Shown here: positions 53,937-62,852 of the stretch, in pieces
Layout: every line of letters starts with the position of its first letter
Numbering within the stretch: position 1 is the first letter of the stretch
NCBI GenBank assembly: GCA_947650365.1
Contig: OX393551.1
Coordinates: 90,246,697 to 90,310,696 of the forward strand
Direction of reading: 5' to 3'
DNA length: 64,000 bases
Origin: Chamaelirium japonicum
Lineage: Eukaryota; Streptophyta; Magnoliopsida; Liliales; Melanthiaceae
The notes under the pieces: generated by a model
The model's database searches: none
What the model saw: only the letters and a program-made list of their open reading frames with translations
What the model was told of the DNA's origin: nothing
Made by a program: the position numbers and the translations under genes

Positions 53937-54414
53937 ATTGATCGTGCGAATGAATTAGAATTCATTCTAATGGATCGTATGAATGAATTAGAATGGATCG
54001 TACTAATGAATTAGAATAGATTGTGCGAATAAATTAGAATGGATCGTATGAATGAATTAGAATGGATCATGCGAATGAATTAGAATATGGATCGTATGGA
54101 GGAATTAGAATGAATCGTACGAATGAATTAGAATGGATCGTACGAATGAATTAGAATGGATCGTACGAATGAATTAGAATGGATTGAATTAGAATGGATT
54201 GTACGAATGAGATAGAATGGATCGTGCGAATGAATTAGAATGGACCGTACGAATGAATTAGAATAGATTGTGCGAATGAATTAGAATGGATCTGGATCGT
54301 GTATCCATTCTAATTCATTCGTACGACCCATTCTAATTCATTCGTACGATCCATTCTAATTCATTCGCACGATCCATTCTTATTCATTCGCACGATCCAT
54401 TCTAATTCATTCGT
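53937..54414. repeat. F block, then short R block
   Basis: F 53937-54300 contains a tiny reversal GAATTCATTC near 53958-53968 and ends at GGATCTGGATCGTGTATCC near 54288. R 54301-54414 then returns to F at CATTCGTACGAATTG near 54408. Confidence 0.88.
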
Positions 54415-55062
54415 ACGAATTGATCGTACGAATGGATCGTACGAATGAATTAGAATGGATCGTTCGAATGAATTAGAATGGATCGTATGAATGAATTAGA
54501 ATGGATCGTAGTAATGAATTAGAATGGATCGTGCGAATGAATTAGAATGGATCGTACGAATGAAATAGAATTGATCGTACGAATGGATCGTACGAATGAA
54601 TTAGAATGGATCGTTCGAATGAATTAGAATGGATCGTACGAATGAATTAGAATGGATCATACGAATGAATTAGAATGGATCGTACGAATGAATTAGAATG
54701 GATCGTACGAATGAATTAGAAAGGATACATTCGTACAAATGAATTAGAATGGATCGTACGAATGAATTAGAGTGGATACGTTCGTACAAAAGAATTAGAA
54801 TGGATTGTATGAATGAATTAGAATGGATCGTACGAAGGAATTAGAATGGATAGTACGAATGAATTAGAATGGATACTACGAATGAATTAGAATGGATCGT
54901 ACGAATGAATTAGAGTGGATCATATGAATGAATTAGAATGGATCGTATGAATAAGTTAGAATGGATCGTGCGAATGAATTAGAATGGATCGTGCGAATGA
55001 ATTAGAATGGATCGTACGAATGAATTAGAATGGGTCGTACGAATGAATTAGAATGGATACAC
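54415..55062 (+). repeat. Satellite block, F orientation
   Basis: Two AATTGATCGTACGAATGG short units near 54417 and 54570, GAGTGGATACGTTCG near 54770, and an AAGGAATTAGAATGGATAG fragment of string A near 54836. Ends at GGATACACGATCCAGATCC near 55053. Confidence 0.91.
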
Positions 55063-55690
55063 GATCCAGATCCATTCAAATTCATTCGCACAATCTATTC
55101 TAATTCATTCGTATGATCCATTCTAATTCATTCATACGATCCATTCTAATTCTACGATCCATTCTTACTCATTCGTATTATCCATTTTAATTCATTCACA
55201 CGAATGTATCCATTCTAATTCATTCACACGATCCTACGAATGAATTAAAATAGATTGTGCGAATGAATTAGAATGGATCTGGATCGTGTATCCATTCTAA
55301 TTCATTCATACGATCCATTCTAATTCATTACTACGATCCATTCTAATTCATTCATACGATCCATTCTAATTCATTCGTACGATCCATTCTAATTCATTCG
55401 CACGATCCATTCTAATTCATTCATACGATCCATTCTAATTCATTCGTATGAATCCATTCTAATTCATTCATACGATCCATTCTAATTCATTCGCATGATC
55501 CATCCTAATTCATTCATACGATCCATTCTAATTCATTCGTACGATCTATTCTATTTCATTCGTACAATCCATTCTAATTCATTCGCACGATCCATTCTTA
55601 CTCATTCGTACGATCCATTCTAATTCATTTGCACGAATGTATCCATTCTAATTCATTCATATGATCCATTCTAATTCATTCGCACGATCC
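55063..55690. repeat. R blocks separated by a 50-bp F segment
   Basis: R 55063-55234, F 55235-55284, R 55285-55690. The F segment runs from CCTACGAATG to GGATCTGGATCGTGTATCC, as at 32327-32376. The last R block ends abruptly at GATCCGAATTAG near 55686. Confidence 0.89.
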
Positions 55691-56330
55691 GAATTAGAAT
55701 GGATCATACGAAGGAATTAGAATGGATCGTGCGAATAAAATAGAATGGATCGTATGAATGAATTAGAATATATTGTGCGAATGGATTAGAATGGATCATA
55801 CGATTGAGTAAGAATGGATTGTATGAATGAAATAGAATAGATCGTACGAATGAATTAGAATGGATCGTGCGAATAAATTAGAATGGATCGTATGAATGAA
55901 TTAGAATGTATCGTGCGAATGAATTAGAATATAGATCGTACGAATGAATTAGAATGGATCGTATGAATGAACTAGAATGGATCGTGCGAATGAATTAGAA
56001 TGGATCGTACGAATGAAATAGAATTGATCGTACGAATGGATCGTACGAATGAATTAGAATGGATCGTACGAATGAATTAGAATGGATACATTCGTGCGAA
56101 TCCATTATTATTCAAATGGATAATACGAATGAGTTAGAATGGATTCGTGCGAATGGATACATTCGTGCGAATGAATTAGAATGGATACATTCGTGTGAAT
56201 GAATTAAAATGGATAATACGAATGAGTAAGAATGGATCGTAGAATTAGAATGGATCGTATGAATAAATTAGAATGGATCATACGAATGAATTAGAATATA
56301 TTGTGCGAATGAATTAGAATGGATCTGGAT
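55691..56330 (+). repeat. F block with a 15-bp reversal
   Basis: String C fragment at about 55765-55840. 55850-56050 resembles 27760-27960 (AATATAGATCG, GAACTAG, AATTGATCG). CCATTATTATTC at 56102-56113 is a degraded micro-reversal. Ends at GGATCTGGATCGTGTATCC near 56322. Confidence 0.89.
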
Positions 56331-56939
56331 CGTGTATCCATTCTAAATCATTCGTACGACCAATTCTAATTCATTCGTACGATCCATTCTAATTCATTCG
56401 CATGATCCATTCTAATTCATTCGCACGATCCATTCTAATTCATTCATACGATCCATTCTAATTCATTCATATGATCCACTCTAATTCATTCGTACGATCC
56501 ATTCTAATTCATTCGTAGTATCCATTCTAATTCATTCGTACTATCCATTCTAATTCCTTCGTACGATCCATTCTAATTCATTCATACAATCCATTCTAAT
56601 TCTTTTGGACGAACGTATCCACTCTAATTCATTCGTACGATCCATTCTAATTCATTTGTACGAATGTATCCTTTCTAATTCATTCGTACGATCCATTCTA
56701 ATTCATTCGTATGATCCATTCTAATTCATTCGTACGATCCATTCTAATTCATTCGCATGATCCATTGAATTAGAATGGATACATTCGTGCGAATCCATTC
56801 TATTTCATTCGTACGATCTATTCTAATTCATTCGCACGATCCATTCTAATTCATTCATACGATCCATTCTATTTCATTCGTACGATCCAATCTAATTCAT
56901 TCGTACGATCCATTCTAATCCATTCATATTCATTCGCAT
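56331..56939 (-). repeat. R block with one 23-bp F insertion
   Basis: Starts with a CAATTC variant near 56370. F 56767-56789 is the complement compound junction. Ends at CATTCGCATGGATTG near 56932. Confidence 0.91.
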
Positions 56940-57077
56940 GGATTGAATTAGAATGGATCGTACGAATGAATTAGAATGGATCGTACGAATGAATTAGAAT
57001 GGATCGTACGAATGAGTAAGAATGGATCGTGCGAATGAATTAGAATGGATCGTATGAATGAAATAGAATGGATTCGC
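56940..57077 (+). repeat. Short F block
   Basis: Six units nearly the same as 48345-48485, ending in the 28-bp junction near 57068. Confidence 0.91.
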
Positions 57078-58242
57078 ACGAATGTATCCATTCTAATTCA
57101 TTCATACGATCCATTCTAATTCATTCGTACGATCCATTCTAATTTCTTCGTATGATCTATTCTTATTCATTCGCACAATCTATTCTAATTCATTTGTACG
57201 ATCCATTCTAATTCATTCGCACGATCCATTCTAATTCATTCATACGATCCATTCTAATTCATTCGTACGATCCATTCTAATTCATTCGTATGATCCATTC
57301 TAATTCATTCGCACAATCTATTCTAATTCATTCGTACAATCTATTCTAATTCATTCGAACGATCCATTCTAATTCATTCGCACAATCTATTCTAATTCAT
57401 TCGTACGATCCATTCTAATTCATTCGCACGATCCATTCTAATTCATTCATACGATCCATTCTATTTCATTCGTACGATCCATTCTAATTCATTCGTACGA
57501 TCCATTCTAATTCATTCGTACGATTCATTCTAATTCAATCCATTCTAATTCATTCGTACGATCCATTCTTACTCATTCGAACGATCCATTCTAATTCATT
57601 CGCACGAATGAATCCATTCTAATTCATTCGTATGATCCATTCTAATTCATTCGTACGATCCATTCTAATTGTTTCTAATTCATTCGCACGATCCATTCTT
57701 TCATTCGTACGATCCATTCTAATTCATTCGTACGATCCATTCTAATTCATTCGCACAATCTATTCTAATTCATTCGTACGATCCATTCTAATTCATTCGC
57801 ACGATCCATTCTAATTCATTCGCACAATCTATTCTAATTCATTCGTACGATCCATTCTAATTCATTCGCACGATCCATTCTAATTCATTCATACGATCCA
57901 TTCTAATTCATTCGTATGATCCATTCTAATTCATTCGTACGATCCATTCTTACTCATTCGTACGATCCATTCTTACTCATTCGTACGACCCATTCTAATT
58001 CATTCGTACGATCCATTCTTACTCATTCGCACAATCTATTCTAATTCATTCGTACGATCCATTCTAATTGTTTCGCACGATTCATTCTAATTCACTCATA
58101 CGATCCATTCTATTTCATTTGTACGATCCATTCTTACTCATTCGTACGATCCATTCTAATTCATTTCCACGAAGGTATCCATTCTAATTCATTCGTACTA
58201 TCCATTCTAATTCCTTCGTACGATCCATTCTAATTCCTTCGT
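57078..58242 (-). repeat. Satellite block, R orientation
   Basis: 57078-57660 follows 47658-48215. A shortened CATTCTTTCATTCG unit is near 57695. String A reversed at about 58085-58235. The return to F is centred on TTCGTACGAA at 58238-58247, which makes reversed and direct string A meet head to head here. Confidence 0.92.
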
Positions 58243-59177
58243 ACGAATGAATTAGAATGGATACCTTCGTGCAAATGAATTAGAATGGATCGTACGAATG
58301 AGTAAGAGTGGATCATACAAATGAAATAGAATGGATCGTATGAATGAATTAGAATGGATCGTGCGAATGAATTAGAATGGATCGTACGAATGAATTAGAA
58401 TAGATTGTGCGAATGAATTAGAATGGATCGTACGAATGAATTAGAATGGATGTTACGAATGAATTAGAATAGATCGTACGAAGGAATTAGAATTGATCGT
58501 ACGAATGAATTCGAATAGATTGTGCGAATGAATTAGACTGGATCGTACGAATGAATTGGATTGGATACATTCGTGCGAATGAATTAGAATGGATCGTATG
58601 AATGAATTAGAGTGGATACATTCGTACAAATGAATTAGAATGGATCGTACGAATGAATTAGAATGGATCGTATGAATGAATTAGAATGGATCGTACGAAT
58701 GAGTAAGAATGGATCGTACGAATGAAATAGAATGGATCGTATGAATGAAGATACGTGCGAATGAATTAGAATTGTGAATTAGAATGGATCATACGAAGGA
58801 ATTAGAATGGATCGTGCTAATGAATTAGAATGGATTGTGCGAATGAATTAGAATGGATCGTACGAATGACTTAGAATGGATCGTTCGAATGAATTAGAAT
58901 AGATTGTGCGAATGTATTAGAATGGATCGTACGAATGAATTAGAAAGGATACATTCGTGCGAATGAATTAGAATGGATCGTATGAGTGTGAATGAATTAG
59001 AATGGATCGTGCGAATGAATTAGAATGGATCGTATTAATGAATTAGAATGGATCGTGTGAATGAATTAGATTGGATCGTACGAATGAGTAAGAATGGATC
59101 GTGCGAATGAATTAGAATGGATTGTACGAATGAATTAGAATGGATCGTACGAATGAATTAGAATGGATACATTCGTG
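58243..59177 (+). repeat. F block, third of three copies at its right end
   Basis: Opens in string A (ACCTTCGTGCAAATG near 58262). String B units near 58550-58640. From 58745 it follows 24184-24628 and 49310-49755 to the complement form of the 28-bp junction near 59166. Confidence 0.92.
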
Positions 59178-59930
59178 CGAATCCATTCTATTTCATTCGT
59201 ACGATCCATTCTAATTCATTCGCACGATCCATTCTAATTCATTCCTACGATCCATTCTTATTCATTCGTACGATCCATTCTAATTCATTCGAACAATCCA
59301 TTCTAATTCATTCGTACGATCCATTCTAATTCATTCATACGATCCATTCTAATTCATTAGCACAATCTATTCTAATTCATTCGTACGATCCATTCTAATT
59401 CATTCGCACGATCCATTCTAATTCATTCGCACGAATGTATCCATCCTAATTCATTTGTACGAATGTAACCACTCTAATTCATTCGTACGATCCATTCTAA
59501 TTCATTAGCACGATCCATTCAAATTCATTCGTACGATACATTCTAATTCATTTATACGATCCAATCTAATTCATTCATACGATCCATTCTAATTCATTCG
59601 TACGATGCATTCTAATTCATTCGTACGATCCATTCTAATTCGTGCGAATGTATCCATTCTAATTCATTCGTACGATCCATTCTAATTCATTCGTACGAAT
59701 GTATCCATTCTAATTCATTTGTACGAATGTATCCACTCTAATTCATTCGTACGATCCATTCTAATTCATTAGCACGATCCATTCTAATTCATTCGTACGA
59801 TCCATTCTAATTCATTTATACGATCCAATCTAATTCATTCGCAAGATCCATTCGCATTCACTCAAACGATCCATTCTAATTCATTCATATGATCCATTCT
59901 AATTCATTCGCACGAATGTATCCATTCTAA
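58745..59930. repeat. Third, partial copy of the long segment
   Basis: GTGCTAATG at 58814 matches 49392 and 24265; the order GACTTAG, GATCGTTCG, GTATGAGTGTGAATG, junction, ATTAGCACAATC, string D follows. Beyond about 59640 it aligns better with 27420-27680 than with 25110 onward. Confidence 0.8.
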
Positions 59931-60803
59931 TTCATTCGTACGATCCATTCTAATTCATTCGTACGATCCATTCTTACTCATTCGTACGATCCATTCTAAT
60001 TCATTCGTACGACCCATTCTAATTCATTCGTACGATCCATTCGCATTCACTCAAACGATCCATTCTAATTCATTCATATGATCCATTCTAATTCATTCGC
60101 ACGAATGTATCCATTCTAATTTATTCGTACGATCCATTCTATATCAATCGTACGATCCATTCTTACTCATTCGTACGATCCATTCGTATCCATTCTAATT
60201 CATTCGTACGATCTATTCTAATTCATTCGTACGATCCATTCTAATTCATTCGCACGATCCATTGAATTAGAATGGATACATTCGTGCGAATCCATTCTAT
60301 TTCATTCGTACGATCCATTCTAATTCATTCGCACGATCCATTCTAATTCATTCGTACGATCCATTCTAATTCATTCATGCGATCCATTCTAATTTATTCG
60401 CACGATCCATTCTAATTCATTCATACGATCCATTCTAATTCATTCATATGATCCATTCTAATTCCTTCGTACGATCCATTCTAATTCATTCATACGATCC
60501 ATCCTAATTCATTCGTACGATCTATTCTATTTCATTCGTACAATCCATTCTTACTTAATCGTGTGATCCATTCTAATCCATTCGCACAATCTATTCTAAT
60601 TCATTCGTACGATCCATTCTATTTCATTCGTATGATCCATTCTAATTCATTCGTACAATCCATTCTAATTCATTCGTACGATCCATTCTAATTCATTCAT
60701 ACGATCCATTCTATTTCATTCGTACGATCCATTCTTACTCATTCGTACGATCCATCCTAATTCATTTGCACGAAGGTATCCATTCTAATTCATACGTACG
60801 ATC
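59178..60803 (-). repeat. R block with one 23-bp F insertion
   Basis: String D reversed at about 59430-59640 and 59690-59930 (AATTCGTGCGAATG, CATTTATACG, CATTCACTCAAACG), with CACTCAAACG again near 60050. F 60264-60286 is the complement compound junction. String C is near 60515-60610 and reversed string A near 60700-60790. Confidence 0.91.
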
Positions 60804-61046
60804 GAAATAGAATGGATTAGAATGGATCGTACTTATGAATTAGAATGGATACATTCGTATGAATGAATTAGAATGGATCGTATGAATGAATTAGAATGGA
60901 TCGTGCGAATGAATTAGAATGGATCGTACGAATGAATTAGAATGGATCGTGCGAATGAATTAGAATGGATCGTAGTAATGAATTAGAATGGATCCTACGA
61001 ATGAATTAGAATAGACTGTGCGAATGAATTAGAATGTATCAGGATC
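60804..61046 (+). repeat. Short F block
   Basis: Opens with GATCGAAATAGAATGGATTAG near 60800-60820 and ends in GTATCAGGATCGTGTATCC near 61036, a changed copy of the third junction type. Confidence 0.9.
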
Positions 61047-61753
61047 GTGTATCCATTCTAATTCATTCGTACGACCCATTCTAATTCATTCGCACGATCC
61101 ATTCTAATTCATTCGTACGATCCATTCTAATTCCTTCGTACGATCCATTCTAATTAATGCGCACAATCTATTCTAATTCATTCGCACAATCCATTCTAAT
61201 TCATTCGCACGAAGGTATCCATTCTAATTCATTCGTACTATCCATTCTAATTCCTTCATACGATCCATTCTAATTCATTCGCATGATCCATTCTAATTCA
61301 TTAATACGATCCATTCTAATTCATTCGCACGATCCATTCTATCTCATTCGTACAATCCATTCTATTTCATTCGTACGATCCATTCTAATTCATTCGTATG
61401 ATCCATTCTAATTCATTCGCACGATCCATTCTAATTCCTTCGTACGATCCATTCTAATTCATTCGCATGAATGTATCCATTCTAATTCATTCGTACGATC
61501 CATTCTATCTCATTCGTACAATCTATTCTATTTCATTCGTACGATCCATTCTAATTCATTCGTATGATCCATTCTAATTCTAATTCATTCGTACGATCCA
61601 TTCTAATTCATTCGTATGATCCTTTCTAATTCATTCGTACGATCCATTCTAATTTATTCGCACAATCTATTCTAATTCATTAGTACGATCCATTCTAATT
61701 CATTCGTACGATCCATTCTAATTCATTAGCACGATCCAAATTCATTTATCCGT
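61047..61753 (-). repeat. Satellite block, R orientation
   Basis: Reversed string A fragment near 61200-61265. Two CTATCTCATTCGTAC runs near 61330 and 61505 mark a local duplication of about 175 bp. Ends at AAATTCATTTATCCGTATG near 61738. Confidence 0.91.
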
Positions 61754-62029
61754 ATGAATGAATTAGAATGGATACATTCGTACGATTGAATTAGAATGGA
61801 TCGTACGAATGAAATAGAATGGATCGTGCGAATGAATTAGAATGGATCGTACGAATGAATTAGAATGGATCGTACGAATGACTTAGAATGGATCGTTCGA
61901 ATGAATTAGAATAGATTATGCGAATGAATTAGAATGGATCGTACGAATGAAGTAGAATGGATCTGGATCGTACGAATGATTCATTCTATGAATGGATCGT
62001 ACGAATGAATTAGAATGGATCTGGATCGT
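61754..62029 (+). repeat. Short F block
   Basis: GACTTAG near 61880 and GATTCATTCTATGAA at 61978 align it with 26090-26245 and 51115-51267; ends in GGATCTGGATCGTGTATCC near 62020. Confidence 0.91.
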
Positions 62030-62597
62030 GTATCCATTCTAATTCCTTCGTACGATCCATTCTAATTCATTCGTACGATCCATTCTAATTCATTCGCACA
62101 ATCCATTCTAATTCATTCGCACGAATGTATCCATTCTAATTCATACGTACGATCTATTCTAATTCATTCGTACGATCCATTCTAATTCATTCGCACAATC
62201 CATTCTATTTCATTTGCACGATCCATTCTAATTCATTCATACAATCCATTCTAATTCTTTTGCACGAATGTATCCATTCTAATTCATTCGCACGAATGTA
62301 TCCTTTCTAATTCATTCGTACGATCCATTCTAATTCATTCGCACAATCTATTCTAATTCATTCGAACGATCCATTCTAAGTCATTCGTACGATCCATTCT
62401 AATTCATTCGTACGATCCATTCTAATTCATTCGCACGATCCATTCTATTTCATTCGTACGATCCATTCTAATTCATTCGCACGAATGTATCCATTCCGAT
62501 TCATTCGTACGATCCATTCTAATTCATTCGCACAATCTATTCTAATTCATTCATACGATCAATTCTAATTCATTCGCACGTATCCATTCTAATTCAT
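62030..62597 (-). repeat. Satellite block, R orientation
   Basis: 62030-62280 follows 26246-26500 and 51268-51530; 62290-62460 follows 28105-28250. Ends at CTAATTCATACGAATG near 62590. Confidence 0.91.
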
Positions 62598-62852
62598 ACG
62601 AATGAATTAGACTAGATCGTACGAATGAATTAGAATGGATTGAATTAGAATGGATCGTACGATAAGAATGGATCGTACGAATGAAATAGAATAGATCGTA
62701 CGGATAAATGAATTTGGATCGTACGAATGAATTAGAAAGGATACATTCGTGCAAAAGAATTAGAATGGATTGTATGAATGAATTAGAATGGATCGTGCGA
62801 ATGAATTGGAATGCGAATGAATTAGAATGGATCGTACGAATGAATTAGAATA
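62598..62852 (+). repeat. Short F block
   Basis: Contains a 15-bp short unit near 62640, CGATAAGAATGG near 62661 and GGATAAATGAATTTGG near 62702, all markers seen elsewhere. Ends at ATATATCCTTCATACG near 62850. Confidence 0.9.
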
